DNA of 18,597 nt from the NCBI GenBank assembly GCA_041583135.1, contig JBFHGJ010000117.1, positions 1 through 18,597 on the forward strand, in the 5' to 3' direction. Positions 1 through 6,414 of this stretch are shown here, one piece after another. The notes under the pieces are model-generated. The model did no database searches. It was not told the origin of the DNA and saw only the letters and a list, made by a program, of their open reading frames with translations. The first letter of the stretch is position 1; the number at the start of each line of letters is the position of its first letter. Origin of the DNA: JABSOG01 sp041583135. Lineage in GTDB: Bacteria > Pseudomonadota > Gammaproteobacteria > Enterobacterales > Alteromonadaceae. Made by a program: the position numbers and the translations under genes.

Positions 1-22
1 ATGACTTAAATCAGGTCTAACA

Positions 23-526
23 ATGCGCGTAATAGAAGTCCACGATAAAATGCAACGGGGCTACAGCTATGAGCTGGTAGCGCCGATGGGTGAAGATTTT
101 GACCCAGAGTTTGAGCCGCAACTGACGCCAAAGCAAATGCTGACGATGGGAATATTCGGCGGCAAATATATGAATGACTGTGGCGATGAGTTTCCAGCCG
201 ATTGGTTTGAAGGGGCCAAGCTCAGCCCTGAGGGTAAGAACATAGAGCTTAACTATTTTCGCGTCGATGCATCTATGCCGCTGGCCTATTGGCGCGCCAA
301 AGGCTGGATACACCCACAAGACCCAAGAGGCTGGTTTCAATGGTACTGCCGCTACTATATGGGCAGACGCACACCAGAGGAAGACTTACGCCAGATCAAG
401 CGGTGGAAAGCCATGGCCCGTCATGTCGGCCAAGTGAAAAAATACTGCGAGCCGGGTAATTGGACGTGCCGCAGAAAACAGCGTCAGGCGTTATTGCACT
501 GGGCTTATGATCCGCGCGAGATTTAA
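23..526 (+). CDS. conserved protein of unknown function (167 aa)
   Basis: A complete 167-residue cytosolic-looking protein with no signal peptide or membrane segment. It is unusually rich in Trp, Tyr and Arg. The core includes 'KGWIHPQDPRGWFQWYCRYY' (about residues 94-113), then 'MGRRTPEED', then a C-terminal 'CRRKQRQALLHWAYDP' block. I recall this as a family of small uncharacterised proteins seen in bacteria and some eukaryotes; I know of no assigned function. The ATG at 23 is preceded by a weak Shine-Dalgarno (AGGT at 14-17). The window begins just upstream, so any operon partner on the left is unseen. Paired Cys and many conserved aromatics suggest a folded nucleic-acid- or ligand-binding protein, but that is only inference. 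Confidence 0.85.
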   Translation: MRVIEVHDKMQRGYSYELVAPMGEDFDPEFEPQLTPKQMLTMGIFGGKYMNDCGDEFPADWFEGAKLSPEGKNIELNYFRVDASMPLAYWRAKGWIHPQDPRGWFQWYCRYYMGRRTPEEDLRQIKRWKAMARHVGQVKKYCEPGNWTCRRKQRQALLHWAYDPREI

Positions 527-564
527 TTGCCTTTTTGCCGACAACTACAGTATGCTCAAGGCAA
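527..564 (+). promoter_or_regulatory. weak candidate promoter and inverted repeat before xdhC-like gene
   Basis: A possible -35 TTGCCT (527-532) and -10 TATGCT (551-556) are separated by 18 bp. The same stretch carries a perfect 7-bp inverted repeat, TTGCCTT (527-533) and AAGGCAA (558-564), which brackets the -10 element. This could be an operator or chance. Both elements are only four-of-six matches to the sigma-70 consensus. Confidence 0.25.
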
Positions 565-584
565 ACCCCTCAACCTAAGTCGTG

Positions 585-1565
585 ATGTCGTTACAATTAA
601 AAAGCCTGTTAAAGCAATGGATTGAACAAAAAGACAAAGGCCAATGGGTGCTCGGCACCATTTATAAAACCCAAGGCCCTTGCTACCGCAAAACCGGCGC
701 CATGATGCTTTTTGGCAGCGAGGGTCAGCAACTGGGCATGTTAAGCGGCGGCTGCCTGGAATCGGACATTCACATTCATGCCCGCAAAGTTATGCTCAGT
801 GGCCGATCGCTCAGCCTAAGCTATGACGGATCCGATGAAGACGACATCAGCTTTGCGCTCGGTATCGGCTGTGGCGGCAGTATTGAGTTGTTGCTGCAAC
901 CTATCGCCAAGCACAACGACTATCAACAATTAGAGCGACTCTTTGATAACCTTAACAAGCAGCAAACATGCCGCTACTTGGTCGATTTGACCCCAGACTT
1001 CGATGGCGCCAACCAAGTGGCTCAATCCCAAGGAGAGCCAAATCAGCTCATCGAGCACAATTTAACCGCCTATTTGTCGGTGCATGTTGCCCCGCCCCCA
1101 CATATTTTGGTGGTTGGTGGCGGCATCGATGCCCGCCCCTTGGTTAGCATCGCAAACCAACTCGGTTGGGCGGTCAGTGTATTTGACCCACGCCCTGCCA
1201 ACGCCAGACGGGAACACTTTTTAACGGCAGACTACCTTATCGGATCACCTGAGTTCAATTTGAGTCACTACTGCCGAGACCAGAAAATTGTCGCCGTCAT
1301 CTTAATGTCTCACAGTCTGAACATTGACGCCGACGCTTTAAGAAATCTCGTTTGCGACCTGCCCGCCAGTTTGAACTACATCGCCTTACTCGGGCCGAAA
1401 AATCGGCGCCAGTGGGTACTCGACAAAGCCCAGCTAAGTGAAGCTGAACTACCGGAAATTGGCCTATACGGCCCGGCAGGATTAGACTTAGGTGGTGAAC
1501 TGCCCGAGAGCATTGCGTTATCGATTTTGAGCCAGTGCCATAGCGTGCTACATCAACGCAATTAA
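585..1565 (+). CDS. XdhC/CoxI-family molybdoenzyme maturation protein
   Basis: The XdhC family delivers or sulfurates molybdenum cofactor for xanthine-dehydrogenase-type hydroxylases. The N-terminal XdhC/CoxI domain is visible around residues 10-75 ('SGGCLESDIHIHARKVM'), followed by 'GIGCGGSIELLLQP' near 94-107. The C-terminal Rossmann domain starts with 'HILVVGGGIDARPLV' (about 174-188) and carries 'LLGPKNRR' and a closing 'GPAGLDLGGELPESIALSI' block. Numbering is from a GTG at 582; the ATG at 585 is the more likely start, although neither has a strong Shine-Dalgarno. Total length (~326 aa) is normal for two-domain XdhC proteins. No xdhA/xdhB/cox structural gene or MocA-like nucleotidyltransferase lies beside it, so its client enzyme must be encoded elsewhere. 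Family call firm, partner unknown. Confidence 0.88.
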   Translation: MSLQLKSLLKQWIEQKDKGQWVLGTIYKTQGPCYRKTGAMMLFGSEGQQLGMLSGGCLESDIHIHARKVMLSGRSLSLSYDGSDEDDISFALGIGCGGSIELLLQPIAKHNDYQQLERLFDNLNKQQTCRYLVDLTPDFDGANQVAQSQGEPNQLIEHNLTAYLSVHVAPPPHILVVGGGIDARPLVSIANQLGWAVSVFDPRPANARREHFLTADYLIGSPEFNLSHYCRDQKIVAVILMSHSLNIDADALRNLVCDLPASLNYIALLGPKNRRQWVLDKAQLSEAELPEIGLYGPAGLDLGGELPESIALSILSQCHSVLHQRN

Positions 1566-1605
1566 TCCCTATTTGTCGTCATTTAAGGCAAAATTAGGCA
1601 TTAAT

Positions 1606-1635
1606 TCGACAAAACGCAACAGCCTTTGCTATGCT
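1606..1635 (+). promoter_or_regulatory. candidate sigma-70 promoter of the GGDEF response regulator
   Basis: TCGACA (1606-1611, five of six to TTGACA) and TATGCT (1630-1635, four of six) are spaced 18 bp apart, which predicts a start near 1642 and a short leader before the ATG at 1667. CGACAAA (1607-1613), overlapping the -35, pairs with TTTGTCG (1572-1578) as a perfect 7-bp inverted repeat, a possible operator arm. Weak, by eye only. Confidence 0.3.
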
Positions 1636-1666
1636 AATCAGACAGTCTTCTTTTAGTAAGTAAGCA

Positions 1667-2617
1667 ATGCGAAACGCGGAGCCACGCGACAACCCCTATC
1701 GCATCTTAATCATCGAAGATGACCCAACCCAACTCCATTTGATCAGCGGTTGCCTGCGCTATGACTACGCCATTTCGGTAGCCAAAACCCAACAGGCAGG
1801 GTTGGCCATTTTAGCCACCGGCAACATCGATATCGTGCTGCTGGACATCACTTTGCCCGATGGCAGCGGTTTTGAGATCTGCCGAGAGCTAAGGTCAAAT
1901 AAAGGGCTGTACGGTGAAATTGCGATTATCTTTATGACCGGCCACGATTCGATGGACGATGAAGTTCATGGCCTAAGGCTGGGCGCCAACGACTATATCC
2001 GCAAACCGTTCAACTACTCGGTCCTTAGGGCCAGAATTGAGTTACAGGTGCAACTGCTAAGAAAAACCCAGTTACTCAGCCAACTGGCCAACCTTGACGG
2101 CCTCACCGAGATCCCCAACCGCCGCGCTTTTGACGAACGCCTAAACAACGAATGGAATCGCGCCAAGCGTGACCATCTGCCACTGTCCTTGGCCATTTTA
2201 GACATTGATTATTTCAAAGAGTACAACGACAACTACGGTCACAGTGCAGGTGACGATTGCCTTAAAAAACTCGCCAATTGTTTACGCCAAACCATTGGCC
2301 GCAGCGCCGATTTTTTTGCCCGCTATGGAGGAGAAGAATTTGTCATCATTCTATATAACGCGCCAATAGAAGATGCCCGCGCTTTGATGCAACGTATATT
2401 GCACAATTTTCGCCAGCTCGCCATTGTTCATGAACATTCACAAGCATCCTCCATCGTCACCTTTAGTGCCGGGGTCACCACCGCTTACCCTGTTGCCGAT
2501 CAATTTAGCGCCTTTTTCGACAGCGCCGATAGGTATCTTTACCATGCCAAAACCGCAGGCAGAAACCGCATTTGCAGCGGCCTCTGTATGGAGCAAACCT
2601 GCCAAGAGAGCATATAG
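1667..2617 (+). CDS. response regulator with GGDEF domain (diguanylate cyclase)
   Basis: A phosphorylation-controlled enzyme predicted to make cyclic di-GMP from two GTP. The receiver domain spans about residues 12-130, with the acidic pair D18-D19, phosphoacceptor D60 in 'VLLDITLPDG', T91 and K113 of 'RKPF'. A short linker leads to the GGDEF domain (about 138-310): 'LDGLTEIPNRRAF', 'LAILDIDYFKEYND' and an intact active-site GGEEF at 221-225. An RxxD inhibitory site (RSAD, 212-215) sits exactly five residues before the GGEEF motif, so product feedback inhibition is expected. This is the PleD/WspR-like receiver-GGDEF layout with a single receiver. No cognate histidine kinase is adjacent; the kinase further right (8774-10087) pairs with its own overlapping regulator. 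The gene ends 12 bp from the convergent Ser/Thr kinase gene. Confidence 0.93.
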   Translation: MRNAEPRDNPYRILIIEDDPTQLHLISGCLRYDYAISVAKTQQAGLAILATGNIDIVLLDITLPDGSGFEICRELRSNKGLYGEIAIIFMTGHDSMDDEVHGLRLGANDYIRKPFNYSVLRARIELQVQLLRKTQLLSQLANLDGLTEIPNRRAFDERLNNEWNRAKRDHLPLSLAILDIDYFKEYNDNYGHSAGDDCLKKLANCLRQTIGRSADFFARYGGEEFVIILYNAPIEDARALMQRILHNFRQLAIVHEHSQASSIVTFSAGVTTAYPVADQFSAFFDSADRYLYHAKTAGRNRICSGLCMEQTCQESI

Positions 2618-2629
2618 CCTCAACTCGGG

Positions 2630-4462
2630 TTAGTCTTTTTGCTTGTTGGGATTACGCGGATAATAACGCTCAGGCAACTTACCGATATGCTCAAAGAAGC
2701 GACTGTTCTTATAGGGCAGCTTCATAAAGCCAGAGATCCCAAGCCCTTCAATCATCGGCAACAACTCGATGATCTGCGCCAAACATTCTTCAAACTCAGC
2801 TTTCTTGTCGTGATTAAGCAACATCAAATAGCTATGAATTTTCAAATGCTTAGGTAATACCTCAAAGATAATACAACCGGTATGATGAATCAGGTTCATG
2901 CGGGCAATCGGCTCCATTATCTCATCGGGTAAATAGAGGTATTCATCCGGGTCTTTACCATCTTCAAAATAGGAATGCTCTTTGGAGGTATCTTCAATAT
3001 CAGGTACATCGGACACATTGAAGTGGATCTTCTGTCCTTTAGTGGCCACAAAAGGTTGTGTTTCGTCCTCGCGCTCAACATGTAAGGTATTTTTGGCGTT
3101 AAACAGACAGCTTTTGAATGTACCAACCCGGTGGATCCCCCTAGCGAGATTCACCATGTTGTTGACCGCCGATTTAAACGAAGTCTTGAGGCTTTCGTCA
3201 AACAAAGTCAGGTTTGAATCAATATAAATGCCGTCTTCCTGCCAGTGGATCGCCAACCCCCCAACCACAGGAAAGCGGCCAAACCGACTGAGCGCCGCTA
3301 TAAAGGCTTTTTCGGTATCGCCCATGCCCATCAGATAATTCTTGTAGTATTTTTCAAGTTGCACGTCATCGACACCAATCAGCGCTTCATCATCGGCGGC
3401 GCGACGTAAAAACGACTTGCGTGAGCCATAGACCACCGTATCGATGGTTTGCTCGCGTTTTGGTTTAACCCATACCGGGATCATCGGTTGGATCTCAATC
3501 GGCTTGGGATTTTTCGCCAACGCATGCATTTTCAAAAACGACAAGTTGGCAAAGAAGTAATCCCCCGCCTGCCTTCTCACTCTCGGGTCGTCATGCAGCA
3601 TCCCCTCTAAAATCTCGGCCAACATACGCGGCAAGCCAAGTGAGCGCGGCGTGATCACCCGATGACCAAAACGACACGATTGACCAGAAGCCAAGGCATA
3701 TATTGTTGCCGCCAATCCCTGCTCATCAAATCTGGGTGATGATAGTTCACCGTTCAACTGTTCTTCGCCGATAAAGTAAATATCACCCATTCGAGCATTG
3801 GTGGTATGCAAGTCGGTGCACATCAAGTCCATTACATTGTTGGAGGTCGTTTGCCCATCGACATCGATTTGCGCGTGTACCGCCGATCCCCAGTCGATGA
3901 GATAAAGCTTATTGTCGGCCTCATCAAAGACCAAGTTCGAAGGTTTGATATCGCCATGGACATAGATTTTTTCCCTTTTGTGCTGCTTTTTGTCGCGCAG
4001 ATACAACAAGATCTCCGCCAACTGAATGGTAATATTCATCACCAATTCCGGCGCCAAAGGGCCACGTTTGAGCGACATTTCTTCAAGGTCGATACCCGGC
4101 GCTCTGGCCATGTGCAGTATCGACTGACGTTTTACCCGGCGAAAGTCAAACATTTTGGGAATGCGGGGGTGATTCATCTCCCCTTGCATAAAGGCTTCTT
4201 CTTCAAGACGATTTTGCACCTGAAGTGGCAAATTGATGCGCGAGAACTTAAACACATGGTGCTCGTCATTGATGTCTTCACAGTTAAACACAAAGCCATA
4301 AGCGCCCTTACCAAGTAAGGTGACATCGCGGTAACCCAAAAACTTGAGTTGTTCTTGGCACAGCTTGACCCAACGCTTGAGCTTTTCCGCATCGGCGTAG
4401 CTCAATAGATAGATAGACTGTTCTTCGGCAATATAAAAATGCTGTAGCTTGTTTTTTGGCAT
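2630..4462 (-). CDS. Hanks-type Ser/Thr protein kinase with unassigned C-terminal region
   Basis: A soluble 610-residue protein with an N-terminal eukaryotic-like kinase domain (about residues 45-300). Visible motifs: glycine-rich loop 'LGKGAYGFVF' (50-59), ATP-anchoring lysine K72 ('VFKFSR'), a helix-C glutamate among E87-E89, catalytic loop 'HGDIKPSNLVF' (169-179, D171, N176) and the metal-binding motif as DWG (190-192) rather than DFG. HGD replaces HRD, so activation-loop phosphorylation is probably not required. All catalytic residues are present, so it should be active. Residues ~330-610 show no transmembrane segment, PASTA, TPR or other domain I recognise. This half is rich in charged and aromatic residues and may sense or bind a partner. 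It begins with ATG at 4462 with no strong Shine-Dalgarno, and no phosphatase gene neighbours it. Target unknown. Confidence 0.88.
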   Translation of the reverse strand: MPKNKLQHFYIAEEQSIYLLSYADAEKLKRWVKLCQEQLKFLGYRDVTLLGKGAYGFVFNCEDINDEHHVFKFSRINLPLQVQNRLEEEAFMQGEMNHPRIPKMFDFRRVKRQSILHMARAPGIDLEEMSLKRGPLAPELVMNITIQLAEILLYLRDKKQHKREKIYVHGDIKPSNLVFDEADNKLYLIDWGSAVHAQIDVDGQTTSNNVMDLMCTDLHTTNARMGDIYFIGEEQLNGELSSPRFDEQGLAATIYALASGQSCRFGHRVITPRSLGLPRMLAEILEGMLHDDPRVRRQAGDYFFANLSFLKMHALAKNPKPIEIQPMIPVWVKPKREQTIDTVVYGSRKSFLRRAADDEALIGVDDVQLEKYYKNYLMGMGDTEKAFIAALSRFGRFPVVGGLAIHWQEDGIYIDSNLTLFDESLKTSFKSAVNNMVNLARGIHRVGTFKSCLFNAKNTLHVEREDETQPFVATKGQKIHFNVSDVPDIEDTSKEHSYFEDGKDPDEYLYLPDEIMEPIARMNLIHHTGCIIFEVLPKHLKIHSYLMLLNHDKKAEFEECLAQIIELLPMIEGLGISGFMKLPYKNSRFFEHIGKLPERYYPRNPNKQKD

Positions 4463-4769
4463 GATTTAACTTTTTATTGTTTGAGATAACGTTGGCGACG
4501 CCATAATTCGCCGCTAATCGTTTGTAACCCTTATGAAAAATCATTATGGCAAAGATTTACCCCAGGCGCCATCAGGTCAAATTCAGCGGTTGCTTTTTTC
4601 ACCGCATGGTTGGTCGCAGCCAACCCCCCGCCATTGGGGTACCATCAAGGTCACAAATACGCTCTAGCACATCGTCAAAGCCCAAATAACGTTTTTTCTT
4701 TTTGCGCCTTTGGCCTTTCTTCGTTATAGTGAAAGCAAGCCTGAACTCAACTGCACTGAACAATTCATC
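4463..4769. other. 307-bp divergent intergenic region between kinase and solute-binding protein
   Basis: This stretch holds the leaders of two divergent genes. On the plus side there is a plausible sigma-70 promoter for the binding protein (separate entry). On the minus side, toward the kinase, I find no convincing promoter or ribosome-binding site. A protein-like reading frame interrupted by one frameshift crosses it on the minus strand (separate entry). No terminator, repeat or RNA gene was recognised. Confidence 0.6.
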
Positions 4770-4790
4770 ATGTTCCGCCAGCTCATTCAA
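4531..4790 (-). pseudogene. possible frameshifted small gene or remnant (uncertain)
   Basis: On the minus strand one frame, open from an ATG at 4790, reads a lysine/arginine-rich stretch ('KKGQRRKKKKR') and then 'FDDVLERICDLDGTPMAGG', and stops at 4599-4601. A run of six G (plus-strand C at 4624-4629) lies at the end of the protein-like part. If one G were added, translation would continue as 'LAATNHAVKKATAEFD', then 'LMAPGVNLCHNDFS', and stop at 4531-4533, about 70 bp before the kinase start. The joined ~55-residue core looks like a real protein, but I do not recognise it. The right end overlaps the start and promoter of the opposite binding-protein gene, so its true start is unclear. It may be a decayed gene, a slippage-controlled one, a sequencing error, or coincidence. 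Confidence 0.3.
4702..4730 (+). promoter_or_regulatory. candidate sigma-70 promoter of the solute-binding protein
   Basis: The -10 element TATAGT (4725-4730) matches five of six consensus bases. TTGCGC (4702-4707) lies 17 bp upstream as a poor -35 (three of six). The predicted start is near 4737, giving a leader of about 33 nt before the preferred ATG at 4770. Confidence 0.35.
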
Positions 4791-5534
4791 TTACCTTTTG
4801 CCTTCGCCCTATTATTGCTGTGTGCACACGTTGGTGCGCAAAACATACGGCAAAACAATCCCGCTTTACAGGTAGCTGTCGGTTGGACCAAGCCACCATA
4901 CGTCATCGCCAACGACAACAGCGGGTTTGAGCTTGAACTGATCCGCAGCTTGTTTGCCGGTTTGGGTAAGCGGGTAAACTTCGTCTACATTCCCTATGGC
5001 CGCTCCTACACCATGCTCAAACGTGGTGAAGTCGATGCGGTAATGACCCTAAAGGCCGGTATTGATATCGGCGATAAAGCAGTGCTCAGTGAAAGCTATG
5101 TCAGCTATCAGAATGTCTTAGTGGCGCTTAAGCAAAATCCGGTCAATCTACTGCGGGTCAGCGACATCTCCCAATTCTCACTGGTTGGCTTTCAAAACGC
5201 ACAAAAACACTTGGGCCAGCAATACGCCCAAGCCGTCAAAAAGTCTCCTTTGTATGTCGAACTGGCCGACCAACACAAGCAGGTGGAAATGCTGTTGCAA
5301 AAACGCGTCGATCTGGTGGCGATGGATCTGAATATTTTCAAATACTGGCTGGCGCGAAGCCACCCCGAGTTGTCGATGAAAGACATAAAGGTGTTTCGTC
5401 TGTTTGGCAAAACCCAGTATCATCTTGGACTTAGAAACGCCGATTTGAAGGCTGAGTTCGACCAAGCCCTAACGAAGTTTAAGGCCAGTGAACAATATCG
5501 ACAGTTGCTTGAAAGATACGATTTAGAAATGTAG
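4770..5534 (+). CDS. secreted family-3 (amino-acid-type) solute-binding protein
   Basis: A periplasmic substrate-binding protein of the SBP_bac_3 type (PF00497), 254 residues from ATG 4770. This start is preferred over an upstream TTG at 4710 because it yields a clean signal peptide: 'MFRQLIQLPFAFALLLLCAH' followed by a VGA-Q cleavage site near residue 23. The mature protein opens with 'LQVAVGWTKPPYVIAND', then 'GFELELIRSLFAGLGKRVNF' and 'MLKRGEVDAVMTL', the usual lobe-1 pattern. Lobe 2 and the return strand follow ('HLGLRNAD'), ending in 'FKASEQYRQLLERYDLEM'. No ABC permease or ATPase is adjacent, as is common for the many orphan family members in Shewanella-like genomes. Such proteins may serve remote transporters or act as sensors. 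The ligand cannot be predicted from sequence by eye. Confidence 0.85.
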   Translation: MFRQLIQLPFAFALLLLCAHVGAQNIRQNNPALQVAVGWTKPPYVIANDNSGFELELIRSLFAGLGKRVNFVYIPYGRSYTMLKRGEVDAVMTLKAGIDIGDKAVLSESYVSYQNVLVALKQNPVNLLRVSDISQFSLVGFQNAQKHLGQQYAQAVKKSPLYVELADQHKQVEMLLQKRVDLVAMDLNIFKYWLARSHPELSMKDIKVFRLFGKTQYHLGLRNADLKAEFDQALTKFKASEQYRQLLERYDLEM

Positions 5535-5604
5535 CCATCCTTGGCTTTAGCCCTGTCCTTGGGCATTGCGACCTTGCGCCTTAAAAAGTGTCTGGGGATA
5601 AACG

Positions 5605-5627
5605 GCTCAAGTTTAATTGAGCTTTGT
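5605..5627. terminator. candidate (bidirectional) terminator between convergent genes
   Basis: GCTCAA (5605-5610) and TTGAGC (5617-5622) form a perfect 6-bp stem around a 6-nt loop, followed by TTTGTT on the plus strand. It lies between the convergent binding-protein and acidic-protein genes. On the minus strand the stem is followed only by CGTTTA, so termination that way would be weaker. The stem is short, so the call is tentative. Confidence 0.4.
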
Positions 5628-5637
5628 TAAATCTATA

Positions 5638-6249
5638 TTACTTGCGCTTTTTATCGAGCAACTGTTGCAGTTTGTCGATTTGCTCTTGGCTGAGCTCGGC
5701 GTTGTCGAGTAACACTTCGAGCAATTTAACCGAATGCTCAGAGCCGCTGCCTTCATGCACAAACTCTACGTCTTTATCGCCAAAACTAAAGGCAAAGGTC
5801 TTGCTGTCGCCGCTATTAAATACGCGGTGAACCCCATCACCTTGTTCGTCACTGTCGATTTTGATCATGATATGACGCTCTTGGCCATCGTCGGAGTCAA
5901 AGGTGATCTCTTTGGTCAGTACCACTTCACCTTCCATGTCTTTGTGCAGCTCATCTTCGCTGATAAACATCAAATGTCTGTCACCTGAAATACCGCTGAG
6001 GGCCTTGATCACATTTTTGCGATTTGCTTCAGTTAAAGCCGCCAACTTGTTGGCCAGTACCGATTCATCCTTAAGCTCCTGCTCGGTCAGGGTAAATTCA
6101 TAATCGGCACCGTTTTCGACCACTTTGACGACAGTAGGACCATCATCGGCTTTTTCAATGTTAAGTTTCAGTTGCTGAATGTCATCGCTGGCAAGTGCAT
6201 TAAACCCAACCAAACCGGCCATCACTGCTGCTAAAATCGTTTTCTTCAT
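5638..6249 (-). CDS. small secreted acidic protein of unknown function (203 aa)
   Basis: An exported protein beginning 'MKKTILAAVMAGLVGFNALA' with a signal-peptidase-I site around ALA-S (residues 19-21). The mature part is visibly rich in Asp and Glu, with a two-residue-alternating, beta-like middle ('GEVVLTKEITFDSDDGQE', 'HIMIKIDSDEQGD', 'KTFAFSFGDKDVEFVHEG'). It closes with a predicted amphipathic helix, 'LSQEQIDKLQQLLDKKRK'. I recognise no domain and see no cysteines, so no disulfides. A ribosome-binding site (AAGG) lies about ten bases upstream of ATG 6249. A GG-N10-GC sigma-54-type promoter at 6300-6313 stands directly in front, suggesting control by an enhancer-binding protein, possibly the one encoded at 10077-11453. 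Its place just after the sigma-54/ABC array hints at an envelope role. Function unknown. Confidence 0.85.
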   Translation of the reverse strand: MKKTILAAVMAGLVGFNALASDDIQQLKLNIEKADDGPTVVKVVENGADYEFTLTEQELKDESVLANKLAALTEANRKNVIKALSGISGDRHLMFISEDELHKDMEGEVVLTKEITFDSDDGQERHIMIKIDSDEQGDGVHRVFNSGDSKTFAFSFGDKDVEFVHEGSGSEHSVKLLEVLLDNAELSQEQIDKLQQLLDKKRK

Positions 6250-6297
6250 CTTAATCTACCTTGTATTGTCGTTGTTTGCTGAATAACGATTTATCTA

Positions 6298-6316
6298 TTG
6301 CGACAACCATGCCAAG
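6298..6316 (-). promoter_or_regulatory. candidate sigma-54 (-24/-12) promoter of the acidic secreted protein
   Basis: Read on the minus strand, TTGGCATG begins at 6315 and TCGCA ends at 6299. The invariant GG (plus cc 6312-6313) and GC (plus gc 6300-6301) are exactly 10 bp apart. The -24 box is near-perfect; the -12 box has TCGCA in place of TTGCA. The predicted start, near 6288, leaves a ~40-nt leader. This resembles the promoter at 15887-15904 in its TTGGCAT core and leader length. Confidence 0.5.
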
Positions 6317-6379
6317 TTTAGAATTACTTAATTTTCAATGAGTTAAGCAATTCATACCGTTTAGAGCGAAGCCGCCCTC

Positions 6380-6414
6380 CTGATATCAGTAAAGACACCT
6401 TCCGCATTTGCGGA
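6380..6414. repeat. two short palindromes upstream of the acidic-protein promoter
   Basis: CTGATATCAG (6380-6389) is a perfect 10-bp palindrome. TCCGCATTTGCGGA (6401-6414) is a perfect inverted repeat abutting the stop codon of the Sel1-repeat gene. Their centres lie 23 bp apart and roughly 72 and 95 bp upstream of the -24 element at 6312. That is a plausible distance for activator sites, but the sequences differ from the TCGA-type sites at 15956-16004. The second could instead form a short hairpin at the end of the upstream gene, but it lacks an adjoining T-run. Confidence 0.3.

Noticed and set aside
2618..2640. Short hairpin plus T-run between the convergent cyclase and kinase genes
   Set aside because: AACTCGGGTT gives only three or four pairs with a two-base loop, which cannot form a stable terminator.
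3806..4318. 170-codon plus-strand reading frame
   Set aside because: It lies entirely antisense to the kinase domain, whose motifs are unmistakable. Its translation has no recognisable features.
4490..4515. TTGGCG-containing stretch resembling a -24 box before the kinase
   Set aside because: No GC lies exactly 10 bp after the GG on either strand, so the sigma-54 spacing rule fails.
4710..4769. N-terminal extension of the solute-binding protein from a TTG at 4710
   Set aside because: It would place 20 polar residues before a complete signal peptide; ATG 4770 is the natural start.
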